A stretch of 64,000 nucleotides of DNA. It comes from Paenibacillus sp. SZ31 (lineage in GTDB: Bacteria > Bacillota > Bacilli > Paenibacillales > Paenibacillaceae). Shown here in pieces: positions 26,671 to 35,363 of the stretch (its first letter is position 1; each line of letters opens with the position of its first letter). The position numbers and the translations under genes were made by a program. The stretch is taken from assembly GCF_012912005.1 (NCBI RefSeq), contig NZ_JABBEA010000008.1, positions 1 through 64,000 on the forward strand. The letters are read 5' to 3'. The notes below the pieces were generated by a model. The model saw only the letters and a list, made by a program, of their open reading frames with translations. It searched no databases and was not told the origin of the DNA.

Positions 26671-27702
26671 TTATTTGAAACGATGCGTCAGCATCGCCGT
26701 CAAATCACGGGATAGTGTATTTAAAATATGAATGACACGTGCGTAATCCATCCGTGTGGGTCCCAGAATACCGATCGAACCCAAAGCCTCACCGTCCAAT
26801 GAATAGGAGGCTGTAATCAGGCTGCAGTTAGCAAAGGCTTCATGATCATTCTCAGTGCCAATTCGCACTTGAATACCAGATCCACCCGGCACGGGCATCA
26901 TCAATTTCATGAGTGTTGGTGTCTCTTCCAGCAGGTCCAGAATATCTTTTACCTTTTCGATATCTTTAAACTCCGGTTGAGTCAACATATTGGTGGCACC
27001 ACTGAGGAACAGACGATTATCATGTTCGTTGTCAAAGGCACTGTTCAACACCTGCATAACTTCCTCATAACGTGTAATATGCCGTTCCATCTCTTGCCCA
27101 AGTTCGGTATAGAGACGAGATTTTAATTTGTAAATTGGCACGCCCACAAGCTTGGTATTTAACAGGCGAACCACATTCTCCATCTCGGCGACCGAGATTT
27201 CTGGTGGAATCTGGACCGTCTTGTTCTCTACCTGACCTGTGTTGGTCACGATGATTGCCACAGCTTCACTCTCGTTCAGCGGAAGCAACTGGAAGTGACG
27301 AAGGGACGTATGGAATACTTCCGGTCCAAGCAGGATCGAAGTATAATTCGTCATATGTGACAAAATATTGGATGCATGCTGAATAACTTGTTCCATAACG
27401 TTCAGCTTTTCGGCGAAGAACGACTTCAGATCATCCAACTCTTGAGGCTCCACCTGATTCCAGGGAACCAAATGATCGACATAATATCGATAGCCTTTAT
27501 GGGAAGGAATGCGTCCTGCCGATGTATGCGGTTGTTCCAAGAAACCCATATCTTCAAGGTCCGCCATTTCATTTCGGATCGTCGCCGGACTGTATCCAAC
27601 ATCTCCCCTTTTGGAAATGCTCCGGGACCCTACGGGCTCAGCTGAACGGATATAGTCATCCACTATAGCGTTCAGAATCATTCGTTGACGCTCTGTTAAC
27701 AT
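26671..27702 (-). CDS. hrcA: Heat-shock repressor HrcA
   Basis: HrcA binds the CIRCE operator and represses class I heat-shock genes, and is itself kept active by GroEL. The 343-residue protein has an N-terminal winged helix (MLTERQRMILNAIVDDYIRSAEPVGSR, then YSPATIRNEMADLE) and a C-terminal dimerisation/GAF-like region. The ATG was chosen for its AGGAGG 10 nt upstream, placing the CIRCE in the 5' untranslated region. It is the first gene of its own regulated operon, i.e. autoregulated. Confidence 0.97.
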   Translation of the reverse strand: MLTERQRMILNAIVDDYIRSAEPVGSRSISKRGDVGYSPATIRNEMADLEDMGFLEQPHTSAGRIPSHKGYRYYVDHLVPWNQVEPQELDDLKSFFAEKLNVMEQVIQHASNILSHMTNYTSILLGPEVFHTSLRHFQLLPLNESEAVAIIVTNTGQVENKTVQIPPEISVAEMENVVRLLNTKLVGVPIYKLKSRLYTELGQEMERHITRYEEVMQVLNSAFDNEHDNRLFLSGATNMLTQPEFKDIEKVKDILDLLEETPTLMKLMMPVPGGSGIQVRIGTENDHEAFANCSLITASYSLDGEALGSIGILGPTRMDYARVIHILNTLSRDLTAMLTHRFK

Positions 27703-27741
27703 GGTGAGTATCCCTCCTTCTGACTGCACTGTCCCATGTCG

Positions 27742-27768
27742 TTAGCACTCCGGTTAGATGAGTGCTAA
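27742..27768 (-). promoter_or_regulatory. CIRCE operator
   Basis: A perfect CIRCE element, TTAGCACTC-N9-GAGTGCTAA, lies 40 bp upstream of the hrcA start. It is the binding site of HrcA and lies just after the predicted transcription start. Confidence 0.97.
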
Positions 27769-27779
27769 GCGGTAATACA

Positions 27780-27809
27780 AAAATACCAAACTGACGTGAA
27801 CATTGTCAA
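27780..27809 (-). promoter_or_regulatory. Predicted SigA promoter of the hrcA operon
   Basis: On the minus strand the -35 TTGACA (27804-27809) is a consensus match and is separated by 18 bp from TATTTT (27780-27785). The CIRCE operator follows about 12 bp downstream. Confidence 0.7.
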
Positions 27810-27899
27810 GTGAGTTTGATGAGTGGGCTCATCTATTTATAGTATAGACCAATGTCGGCGAGTACTAACAACTTTATTGAACATCCTTTGAAGTAAAAA

Positions 27900-27946
27900 G
27901 GACTGCATGTAGGGCAGAGGTTGACTCGGCTCGATCCATGCAGTCC
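27900..27946 (-). terminator. Terminator of the acetyltransferase gene
   Basis: GGACTGCATG pairs with CATGCAGTCC around a 27-base inner loop, and the minus strand continues with CTTTTTAC. It is the expected end of the gene at 27956 and separates it from the hrcA operon. Confidence 0.75.
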
Positions 27947-27955
27947 ATTCAGTTG

Positions 27956-28426
27956 TTAGGCCGAAACGTTAAGCTCTTTTAATACCGCGATCTCATCACA
28001 ACAATCCTGCTTGCTGCAATGAACACAGTCGGTCCATACTTTCTCGGGGAAAATCTCTTTTTCCACCACGGCAAAGCCGTTTTTGAGGAAGAAGGACACT
28101 TCATATGTCAACGCCATTACCTTTGGAATCTGTTGTTTTTCGGCTTCTTCTACCAATCGATCCAGCAATTTGGAGCCAATTCCGAGCCCTTTATGCCCTT
28201 CCGAGATACCGAGTGATCTGACTTCCACCAAATCATTCCCTAGACGACAAAGCGATCCGCAGCCCACCACTTCACCATCGACTTCGGCTACAACAAAGTG
28301 CTCCAGCTGTCGGTGCAGTATTTCCCGTGATCGCGGAAGCATGATCCCACGCTCTGCATAGCCCTTAATCATTTCATACAGTGGTTCAACATCTTCCGGC
28401 ACGGCTTTTCTGCATATTACCGACAT
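27956..28426 (-). CDS. GNAT N-acetyltransferase (ArgA-like domain)
   Basis: A 156-residue single-domain GNAT acetyltransferase with the acetyl-CoA loop at residues 75-90 (LGISEGHKGLGIGSKL). The C-terminal motif KVWTDCVHCSKQDCC is typical of the stand-alone amino-acid N-acetyltransferases related to the catalytic domain of N-acetylglutamate synthase (ArgA). Involvement in arginine synthesis is thus plausible but not shown; no arg genes are nearby. It lies alone between hemW and hrcA with its own terminator. Confidence 0.85.
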   Translation of the reverse strand: MSVICRKAVPEDVEPLYEMIKGYAERGIMLPRSREILHRQLEHFVVAEVDGEVVGCGSLCRLGNDLVEVRSLGISEGHKGLGIGSKLLDRLVEEAEKQQIPKVMALTYEVSFFLKNGFAVVEKEIFPEKVWTDCVHCSKQDCCDEIAVLKELNVSA

Positions 28427-28544
28427 CCTGCTCTCCTCCTATTACCAAGCTTTCCAGAGGAAAGCTGACTTCGTAGTTGTTAAATTAACACGCTCTGTAA
28501 AATCAATATGAATAAATATACAACAAAGCGTATAGAATTTCAAG

Positions 28545-29729
28545 CTACGAATTCAGCGATATGGACCCGATAAACTCCGCAAAAACGTCATTTCCGAACA
28601 GGATACCCTGCTCGCTCAGTCGGAAGCCGTCTGCCGTGCGCTCAAGCAATCCTGCGTTAAGCATTTTGCCCAAAGGCTTCGCAAACACTTCTTCCATGGA
28701 CTCTCCGAACTGTTCGCTAAACCGTGAGGCCGAAGCTCCCTCCAACATTCTCAGTCCAACCATCAGATAATCTTCCATGGCCTCCGGCCGAGCGATCTCG
28801 AAATGATCCAGACGAGGCAGTCCTGCTCGCGAAGCTTCAACATAAGGATTTATACCTTTAATATTCATATGCCGTTCGCGGCCTACATATCCATGTGCAC
28901 CTGCACCCAGACCATAGTAGTCCTCATTACGCCAGTAGGTAATATTGTGACGACTCTCGAAGCCTGGCTTGGCAAAGTTACTGATCTCGTATTGTCCATA
29001 GCCCGCTTCTTTCATACGTCTCATTAATAGAAGATACATCTCGAGCTCGTCATCTTCATGAGGAAGAGGTAACTGATTCTTCTGATACAGTGTATGGAAA
29101 AGTGTATTTTCTTCTACTTTCAGGCTGTAGATGGAGTAATGCGGCAGATCCAGTTCCAGCGCTTTGTCGATGCTCTCATTCAACATTTCAACGGTCTGGT
29201 TCGGCAACCCGAACATCAGGTCAATCGACAGGTTATTCAAGCCCGCTTTACGAGCGTTCTCCAAACTACGATATACATCATCCGTATTATGAATACGACC
29301 AATGCCTGTCAGCAGATCATTCTGGAAAGCCTGCACGCCAAAACTGACGCGATTGACGCCGCCTTCTTTCATGGCAGCGAGCTTCTCCGCATCCGTTGTT
29401 CCCGGGTTGGCTTCCATCGAAAATTCAATGTCGTCCGCCCAATTTGGGAAATACGTTTTGACGGAACGAAGAAACACTGCCATCTCATCTGGTTTCAGAG
29501 CTGTTGGCGTACCGCCACCTACAAATATGGTCTTGATCTCGCCCGGTGGATTGGCCTTAACTGTATGTTCCATCTCCCGTTCCAGCGCTTCGAGATATTG
29601 CATCACGGGCTGATCTTTCAGAACGTAGGAGTTAAAGTCGCAATAAAAACATTTATTTGTGCAAAAGGGAATGTGAAGATACACCGCTTGGGGCGCACCT
29701 GTCTTCCGGCTGTGTGCTGCCAATGTCAT
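28545..29729 (-). CDS. hemW: Radical SAM heme chaperone HemW
   Basis: HemW (formerly HemN/YqeR-type) is a radical-SAM protein now considered a heme carrier rather than a coproporphyrinogen oxidase. The 394-residue protein has CxxxCxxC in HIPFCTNKCFYCDF near residue 20, GGGTPT and SMEANPGT. A C-terminal HemN domain contains DYLMVGLRMLEG. The ATG was chosen for its AGGGGG site 7 nt upstream. An intrinsic terminator ends only about 20 nt before this start. Confidence 0.93.
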   Translation of the reverse strand: MTLAAHSRKTGAPQAVYLHIPFCTNKCFYCDFNSYVLKDQPVMQYLEALEREMEHTVKANPPGEIKTIFVGGGTPTALKPDEMAVFLRSVKTYFPNWADDIEFSMEANPGTTDAEKLAAMKEGGVNRVSFGVQAFQNDLLTGIGRIHNTDDVYRSLENARKAGLNNLSIDLMFGLPNQTVEMLNESIDKALELDLPHYSIYSLKVEENTLFHTLYQKNQLPLPHEDDELEMYLLLMRRMKEAGYGQYEISNFAKPGFESRHNITYWRNEDYYGLGAGAHGYVGRERHMNIKGINPYVEASRAGLPRLDHFEIARPEAMEDYLMVGLRMLEGASASRFSEQFGESMEEVFAKPLGKMLNAGLLERTADGFRLSEQGILFGNDVFAEFIGSISLNS

Positions 29730-29749
29730 GGCAAGTCCCCCTCTATTTG

Positions 29750-29778
29750 AAAAAAGGAAAGCCATCCGGCTTCCCTTT
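29750..29778 (-). terminator. Terminator between lepA and hemW
   Basis: AAGGGAAGCC pairs with GGCTTTCCTT around a GGAT loop, followed by T residues on the minus strand. It ends about 12 bp before the hemW ribosome site, so hemW probably depends on read-through or a promoter overlapping this spot. Confidence 0.8.
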
Positions 29779-29810
29779 CAGCTTAGTTATTTAATATTCT
29801 GTGTTGTACA

Positions 29811-29909
29811 ATTCAATTTCGATACACACACTCTGTGATGTACCCGAAATTGAATTCTCCTTAATCTAGTTTGAATATACACATTCTGTGATGTATTTCA
29901 AATTAGATT
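29811..29909. repeat. Two tandem long hairpins with a shared core
   Basis: The first hairpin (29811-29855) pairs ATTCAATTTCG with CGAAATTGAAT. The second (29863-29909) pairs AATCTAGTTTGAA with TTCAAATTAGATT, with one G-T pair. Both contain the same core, TACACA then TTC or ACTC then TGTGATGTA, while their outer stems differ. They lie directly after the lepA stop. Confidence 0.75.
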
Positions 29910-29911
29910 GT

Positions 29912-31726
29912 TTAGTCATCAATTTTCAGTACCGCCATGAATGCCTCTTGTGGCACCTCGACGTTACCAACCTGCTTCATCCGCTTCTTACCTTCTTTTT
30001 GCTTCTCAAGCAGTTTCCGTTTCCGCGAGATGTCACCACCATAACACTTGGCAAGTACGTTTTTACGCATTGCTTTTACCGTTTCACGAGCAACGACCTT
30101 GGTACCAACAGATGCCTGAATCGGCACCTCGAACATTTGCCGTGGAATCAGCTCGCGCAGCTTCTCACAGATAATGCGTCCGCGGTTATACGCACGGTCA
30201 CGGTGAACGATGAAGGACAAGGCATCGACTTGTTCGCCATTGAGCACGATGTCCATTTTTGCCAGGTTGGACTGACGATAACCAGACAGCTCATAATCCA
30301 GAGATGCATATCCTTTGGTACTGGATTTCAACTGGTCGAAGAAGTCATATACAATCTCAGACAACGGGATCTGATAAGTAATGGTAACCCGGGTTGTGTC
30401 CAAATATTCCATATTCACATATTCGCCGCGTTTATTCTGACACAGCTCCATAATGGTACCTACATAATCATTCGGTACGATAATGTTTGCCTTAACGTAT
30501 GGTTCCTCGACATAATCAATCCGTCCTACTTCAGGATAGTTGGATGGGTTGTCAATTTTCATCACATCACCGTTCGTCAAGGTCACGTGATAGATTACAC
30601 TTGGAGCAGTCGTGATCAACGGAATGTTGAATTCACGCTCAATACGCTCCTGGATAACGTCCATATGAAGCAGTCCAAGGAATCCGCAACGGAATCCAAA
30701 ACCGAGTGCACTGGATGTTTCCGGCTCAAAGCTGAGCGAAGCATCGTTCAATTGCAATTTCTCCAACGCTTCACGCAAATCAACATAGTCCGATGTTTCG
30801 ATCGGATAGAGACCGCAGTAAACCATTGGATTAATTTTGCGATAACCCGGCAAAGGTTCCGGTGTTGGATTTTTGGCATCCGTTACCGTATCCCCGACTT
30901 GTGTATCACCTACATGCCGAATACCCGCTACGATAAATCCAACATCACCCACGTTCAGCTCGTCCACGATGGACATGCGAGGTTTGAACGCTCCAACTTC
31001 AATGACTTCAAATGTTTTACCTGTTGCCATCATTTTGATTTTGGAACCGGATTTGATTTTACCGTCAACAACACGTACATATACGATTACACCTTTGTAC
31101 GGGTCATAATGTGAGTCGAAAATCAACGCTTTCAGCGGCTGATCCGGATCACCAGTCGGTGCAGGAACACTTTGCACCACTTGCTCCAGAATCTCTTTGA
31201 TTCCGATACCTGCTTTGGCCGAAGCTAGAACAGCGTTGCTCGTATCCAAACCAATAACATCTTCTACTTCCTGCTTCACCCGATCAGGATCAGCGCTTGG
31301 AAGGTCAATTTTGTTGATAACCGGTAAAATTTCAAGATTATTGTCCAATGCCAGATACACGTTGGCGAGTGTCTGGGCTTCAATTCCCTGAGCCGCATCC
31401 ACAACGAGTAGAGCGCCTTCACATGCTGCAAGGCTCCGTGATACTTCATACGTGAAGTCTACGTGTCCAGGTGTATCGATCAGATTCAATAGATACTCTT
31501 CACCGTCATCCGCTTTGTAAGTCAAGGCTACTGCTTGTAGCTTGATCGTAATTCCACGTTCACGTTCGAGATCCATCTGATCCAGTACTTGTTCTTGCAT
31601 TTCTCGTGTTGTCAGCGCACCTGTGTACTCCAAGATCCGGTCCGCAAGTGTTGATTTGCCGTGATCTATATGTGCAATAATAGAAAAGTTACGAATTTTA
31701 CGTTGTCTTGCCCGAATATCAGTCAT
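29912..31726 (-). CDS. lepA: Elongation factor 4 (LepA)
   Basis: LepA is a ribosome-associated GTPase that can back-translocate ribosomes. The 604-residue protein has the G1 motif AHIDHGKST, the switch I region [14 protein letters not shown] (G3) and NKIDLP (G4). EF-G-like domains II, III and V follow, then the LepA-specific C-terminal domain ending [17 protein letters not shown]. The ATG is preceded by GGGGG at 6 nt. It is in the same position relative to spoIIP and hemW as in Bacillus. Confidence 0.98.
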   Translation of the reverse strand: MTDIRARQRKIRNFSIIAHIDHGKSTLADRILEYTGALTTREMQEQVLDQMDLERERGITIKLQAVALTYKADDGEEYLLNLIDTPGHVDFTYEVSRSLAACEGALLVVDAAQGIEAQTLANVYLALDNNLEILPVINKIDLPSADPDRVKQEVEDVIGLDTSNAVLASAKAGIGIKEILEQVVQSVPAPTGDPDQPLKALIFDSHYDPYKGVIVYVRVVDGKIKSGSKIKMMATGKTFEVIEVGAFKPRMSIVDELNVGDVGFIVAGIRHVGDTQVGDTVTDAKNPTPEPLPGYRKINPMVYCGLYPIETSDYVDLREALEKLQLNDASLSFEPETSSALGFGFRCGFLGLLHMDVIQERIEREFNIPLITTAPSVIYHVTLTNGDVMKIDNPSNYPEVGRIDYVEEPYVKANIIVPNDYVGTIMELCQNKRGEYVNMEYLDTTRVTITYQIPLSEIVYDFFDQLKSSTKGYASLDYELSGYRQSNLAKMDIVLNGEQVDALSFIVHRDRAYNRGRIICEKLRELIPRQMFEVPIQASVGTKVVARETVKAMRKNVLAKCYGGDISRKRKLLEKQKEGKKRMKQVGNVEVPQEAFMAVLKIDD

Positions 31727-31872
31727 TCCTTACCCCCAGAAACAGCCTAGTGTCAATCACTTCATTATAACAGTTGATGCAGAGTGCATCAATCCCGTGA
31801 TGTCTTAACTTTATAATAAAGTGTGATCATCAAACTCCCAGAGGTTATATTGTACCTTTAAATCATGGTGTT

Positions 31873-32229
31873 TTATTCAGCAACTCCGCTAAAAAGAGAG
31901 ACCACCCACTTGATTCCACTATGAGAGAGATTTTGCAATAGTCCCGCTGTTTTGTCTGCCAACACATCAACCGGAGCCTTACTCTGATCTGCCCCAAGCA
32001 CTTGACTTGGTGACTGAACAGGTACAAATGTTTCTTTGACTTCCTTTTGGACAGGAGCAGTAGGAACAGATTCGGTAACTGATGAAGTTGGCTCTGTTGT
32101 CACAGCGGTTGACGTGCCGCCTGATGGATTACCCATATGAAAGTTGCTGCCGGCCAGCTGCATTCCAAACAGAACACCCAGCAACATTAATACAGCGATG
32201 GATAACAGTCTTTTACCGAATCTGGACAT
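31873..32229 (-). CDS. Small membrane-anchored protein in the yqxA position
   Basis: This 118-residue protein has a basic N-terminus and one hydrophobic segment (about residues 6-26, ISIAVLMLLGVLFG-like), then a Ser/Thr/Pro-rich external linker (35-80) and an amphipathic C-terminus. AGGAGG lies 8 nt before the ATG. It occupies the place of Bacillus yqxA (DUF3679) between spoIIP and lepA and may be its counterpart. The sequence similarity is too weak for me to claim more. Confidence 0.7.
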   Translation of the reverse strand: MSRFGKRLLSIAVLMLLGVLFGMQLAGSNFHMGNPSGGTSTAVTTEPTSSVTESVPTAPVQKEVKETFVPVQSPSQVLGADQSKAPVDVLADKTAGLLQNLSHSGIKWVVSLFSGVAE

Positions 32230-32283
32230 ATTCTTTGCCTCCTGTTACTCTCTACTATTTTCATCTTCATACATATATAGTCC

Positions 32284-33579
32284 CTATCCACCCTGTGACG
32301 AGGTTTCTACACTGGCTTTGTCTACCTTCTGATCTTCCCAGTACACTTGCGCAATCATATCAGCGAGAATTTTGGATGTCCGTTGTAGTTCAGCCCCAGT
32401 ATTATCAATCCCACCAATCTCAATCAAAATGCTGTTGGGTGAAAGGGTTTGGTTATACTCTCCGTTGTTGGCTCCTCCGCCGTCCTTGCCCCAGACACCA
32501 CGGGATACCCCAGGATACTTAGCTTCCAGTTTCTTATGAATTTTCGCTGCAAAGGCTTCATTCTGCCGCCAATTTGGATTTTCATGTCCAATAATGAAAT
32601 ACACTTTGGCGTAGCCCAAGTCATTAATAGTAGTCGTTGTTTTGCCATGACGCTGTGAATCACGATGAATGTCTATGAGATACGTCAGGTCGTCATTTTG
32701 AGCGAGTGCCGCTTTTACCGTTTGACGGGAGTATTTATAGGAATAGTTCCAGTTATAGTCCTTTACTTTGGTGGGATAATCATCCTTGGCGTGCTCTACG
32801 CCGATTCCCAGCTTCTCCAAACTGTCTGAGAGGTAGGTTCCCACTTGAAATACATTGCCTGTTGATTTGCCTGTTGATGGATTGTCACTCTTCGTACCTA
32901 GTAGCGGATTGTAGCCTTCCCTTGGATGAGAATGATAGATGAGAACTGATTTTTTGCCTGTTGTCGGTGAGCCGCTATTGTCTTTCTCGCCATCCTTCGC
33001 TGGGGGGTTTCCTTTAACTTCTCCATCTCCAGGCTCGCTCGAATCAGGTGGATCCGTGTTGTCCTGACCTGGTGGAACATGCAGCTCACTACCGGGTTTC
33101 CCTCCACCCGCTGACGTCGTATCCGTAAGACCAGGACCGGGCTGATAATCTTCTGGAGCCTCGGCTTTTTCATTACCAGAGCCAGGTCGGAGAAGTACAG
33201 GTTGGTTGGAACCCATGCCCGGCATTTCTCTCGCAATCAGGCTCTTGGGGTCTTGAGGGTTAACATTCGTCAGCAATTGGAAAACAAAAGAGGTGAGATT
33301 CTCACCGGATATGGCAGATGTCTGTTCTTTCTGGGTGAGATGAGGCATCTCCATACCAAGCATATCGACGAAAAAGCGGCTTGATACGGCGCTTGCAAAT
33401 CCTTTCATGGAAGAAACGGGTGAATTATTCAAGCGCTTCTCTGCCATGCCTCCCAGACCAAGTACGACAAAAAACAAGGCAGATATGATCATAAGCAACA
33501 ACAACGTACGGCCCATGGCCAGCACGTGCAGACATCTTTTTTTCCACTTCCCAATATTCCAGGCCAATATCTTGTTCAT
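32284..33579 (-). CDS. spoIIP: Stage II sporulation protein P (SpoIIP)
   Basis: SpoIIP is the amidase and endopeptidase of the engulfment machinery DMP, cutting septal peptidoglycan with SpoIID and SpoIIM. The 431-residue protein has a basic N-terminus, a transmembrane segment (about 22-42), a Pro/Gly/Asp-rich linker (about 115-200) and the SpoIIP domain with LIYHSHPREGYNP, LIDIHRDSQ, YFIIGHENPN and SILIEIGG. Start ATG with AGGAG 8 nt upstream. It follows gpr on the same strand, as in Bacillus. Confidence 0.96.
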   Translation of the reverse strand: MNKILAWNIGKWKKRCLHVLAMGRTLLLLMIISALFFVVLGLGGMAEKRLNNSPVSSMKGFASAVSSRFFVDMLGMEMPHLTQKEQTSAISGENLTSFVFQLLTNVNPQDPKSLIAREMPGMGSNQPVLLRPGSGNEKAEAPEDYQPGPGLTDTTSAGGGKPGSELHVPPGQDNTDPPDSSEPGDGEVKGNPPAKDGEKDNSGSPTTGKKSVLIYHSHPREGYNPLLGTKSDNPSTGKSTGNVFQVGTYLSDSLEKLGIGVEHAKDDYPTKVKDYNWNYSYKYSRQTVKAALAQNDDLTYLIDIHRDSQRHGKTTTTINDLGYAKVYFIIGHENPNWRQNEAFAAKIHKKLEAKYPGVSRGVWGKDGGGANNGEYNQTLSPNSILIEIGGIDNTGAELQRTSKILADMIAQVYWEDQKVDKASVETSSQGG

Positions 33580-33680
33580 TCTGCTGTCTCCTTCCCTGCT
33601 GGACAACTCTTATACTTCAACTCTATGAGCCGGCCCAATTTGATAGAACAGGAAAATGAAAGATTCCAGGAACAAAAAAA

Positions 33681-33707
33681 AGAAAGTCCGATAGATTCGG
33701 ACCTTCT
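33681..33707 (-). terminator. Terminator of gpr
   Basis: GAAGGTCCGA pairs with TCGGACTTTC, followed by eight T residues on the minus strand, just past the gpr stop. Confidence 0.85.
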
Positions 33708-33724
33708 TCTCAGCAGTTTAAGTT

Positions 33725-34726
33725 TTAGTGTGTATAGGCGGCTACGTTATCCGGATTCACTGCATCATGGAGTGCGGCGTTGAGTCCTGTAGCGATAACA
33801 TTGGCAATTCCCTCAATAAACTCATCAATTTCTTTGGGAGTAACAATGAGGTCATGACCCAGTGGCTCCAGTACCTCTTTCACCAGACTCAAGCGATCTT
33901 GCTCACCGATGTCGTCCAGCATGCCCATGATCTGTTTCGTCTGATCCGTTTCCTGGCGGAAGTGTGAGCGCATCATCTCAATGACATTGTTCACAATGGT
34001 AGACGCATAACATACAGTTGGTACGCCGATGGCAATGCAAGGAACGCCCAATATTTCACGGGTCAAACCACGCCGTTTGTTCCCAATGCCGGAACCAGGG
34101 TGGATACCAATATCCGCGACCTGAATCGTTGTATTTACACGTTCCAAGGACCGGGAGGCCAGCGCATCAATCGCAATAATGGCATCCGGCTTGGTCCGGT
34201 CTACAATCCCCTGTACGATGTCACTGGATTCAATGCCCGTTGTACCTAAAACCCCTGGAGCAATCGCGCTGACTTCCCGATACCCTGGCGCAACCTGATC
34301 TGGCACCAACTCGAAATACTGACGGGTCACCATCAGATTTTCCACAACAAGTGGACCGAGTGAATCCGGGGTGACATTTAAGTTACCCAAGCCAACAATC
34401 AATACCTTGGATGTTTTGTTAATTCCAGCCTTAACCATAAAATTTTCCATCTCACGTGTGAACTCGGCGGCAACACGCTCCTGTAACTCCGTATCACCAT
34501 TCCGTAGTGACGGCACCTCCAAAGTGACATAGTGGCCCTTCACTCGACCAATGGCTTTGGCCGCTTCATCATTAAGTACATCAATACGTGTGATTGTAAT
34601 ACCCTCTTTTTTCTCCACATCTTCCCGTAGTCCGGGAATGGTCTGTTTCTGTACACCTTGTGCCATTTCCTTGGAGTCGATTGCCAAATCGGTACGAACT
34701 GTATAGTTTTGCAAATCCAGTGTCAT
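33725..34726 (-). CDS. gpr: Germination protease GPR
   Basis: GPR degrades the small acid-soluble spore proteins at germination; it is made as a zymogen and self-cleaves near its N-terminus. The 333-residue protein (after choosing the ATG with GGGAGG upstream) has YTVRTDLAIDS at residues 6-16, matching the family's processing region. The conserved segments VGLGNLNVTPDSLGPLV and AIDALASRSLERVN contain the aspartates of this atypical aspartic protease. A sporulation-type promoter lies just upstream. Confidence 0.96.
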   Translation of the reverse strand: MTLDLQNYTVRTDLAIDSKEMAQGVQKQTIPGLREDVEKKEGITITRIDVLNDEAAKAIGRVKGHYVTLEVPSLRNGDTELQERVAAEFTREMENFMVKAGINKTSKVLIVGLGNLNVTPDSLGPLVVENLMVTRQYFELVPDQVAPGYREVSAIAPGVLGTTGIESSDIVQGIVDRTKPDAIIAIDALASRSLERVNTTIQVADIGIHPGSGIGNKRRGLTREILGVPCIAIGVPTVCYASTIVNNVIEMMRSHFRQETDQTKQIMGMLDDIGEQDRLSLVKEVLEPLGHDLIVTPKEIDEFIEGIANVIATGLNAALHDAVNPDNVAAYTH

Positions 34727-34758
34727 TCTGTCCCTGCCTCCCTTACCGCATTTGAGCA

Positions 34759-34788
34759 TATTGTGTGGGAAAAAGAGTTTCTTTATGC
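34759..34788 (-). promoter_or_regulatory. Candidate SigG/SigF promoter of gpr
   Basis: On the minus strand GCATA (34784-34788), an 18-bp spacer and CACAATA (34759-34765) resemble the forespore consensus (GNATR, CANNNTA). It lies about 30 bp before the gpr start. Forespore expression is known for this family; the site itself is a by-eye match. Confidence 0.5.
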
Positions 34789-34816
34789 AGCATGTCGAAC
34801 ATCGAAGGAATATCTG

Positions 34817-34845
34817 TTGCATTTTACATGCTAGCGTGATAGAAT
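34817..34845 (+). promoter_or_regulatory. SigA promoter of rpsT
   Basis: TTGCAT (34817-34822), a 17-bp spacer and TAGAAT (34840-34845), about 55 bp upstream of rpsT. Confidence 0.75.
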
Positions 34846-34901
34846 ATTTTAAGTTGTGAAACGTTTGTATTCATGCAAATGCCTTACAGGAGGTGAATGT
34901 A

Positions 34902-35174
34902 ATGCCAAACATCAAATCCGCTGTTAAACGCGTAAAAACGAGCGACAAGCGCCGCGCACTCAACGCTTCCCAGAAGTCTGCACTCCGTACAGCTGTTAAA
35001 GCTGCTGATGCTGCTCTGGTAAGTAACGAAGTTGATACTGCAAAATCTGCGATTCAAGCTGCTTCCAAAAAGCTGGACAAGGCTGTAACTAAAGGTCTGG
35101 TTCATAAAAATGCTGCAGCACGCAAAAAGTCTCGCTTGGCGAAAAAACTGAACGCTCTTTCCGCACAAGCGTAA
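34902..35174 (+). CDS. rpsT: Ribosomal protein S20
   Basis: S20 binds 16S rRNA early in 30S assembly. The 90-residue, Lys/Ala-rich helical protein opens [14 protein letters not shown] and ends [11 protein letters not shown], as expected. AGGAGGTG lies 6 nt upstream of the ATG. It is transcribed opposite to gpr and converges on holA, the Bacillus arrangement. Confidence 0.98.
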   Translation: MPNIKSAVKRVKTSDKRRALNASQKSALRTAVKAADAALVSNEVDTAKSAIQAASKKLDKAVTKGLVHKNAAARKKSRLAKKLNALSAQA

Positions 35175-35201
35175 GAAGCGTTACTTATACGATCCAATGG
35201 A

Positions 35202-35236
35202 AAAATCCTGAACAGCATAGGCTTTCAGGATTTTTT
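35202..35236 (+). terminator. Terminator of rpsT
   Basis: AAAATCCTGAA pairs with TTCAGGATTTT followed by T residues, 30 bp after the rpsT stop. Confidence 0.85.
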
Positions 35237-35269
35237 AGTATCTGATTCGATAAGTATAAGACACAGACA

Positions 35270-35328
35270 AAAGCGACCTTTATTCCGATGATCTAACCAT
35301 CATGGAGCAAAGGTCGCTTTGTTTTTTT
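35270..35328. terminator. Second hairpin, likely terminator of holA
   Basis: AAAGCGACCTTT pairs perfectly with AAAGGTCGCTTT and has a T7 tail on the plus strand and a short T-tail on the minus strand. It lies between the convergent rpsT and holA genes and probably stops transcription from both sides. Confidence 0.75.
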
Positions 35329-35363
35329 ATCATACTATTATTCTTATAGGTTTACGTATACAT

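Noticed and set aside
29888..31114. 408-codon plus-strand open frame over lepA
   Set aside because: Complementary shadow of the clear lepA gene; no ribosome site or recognisable domain.
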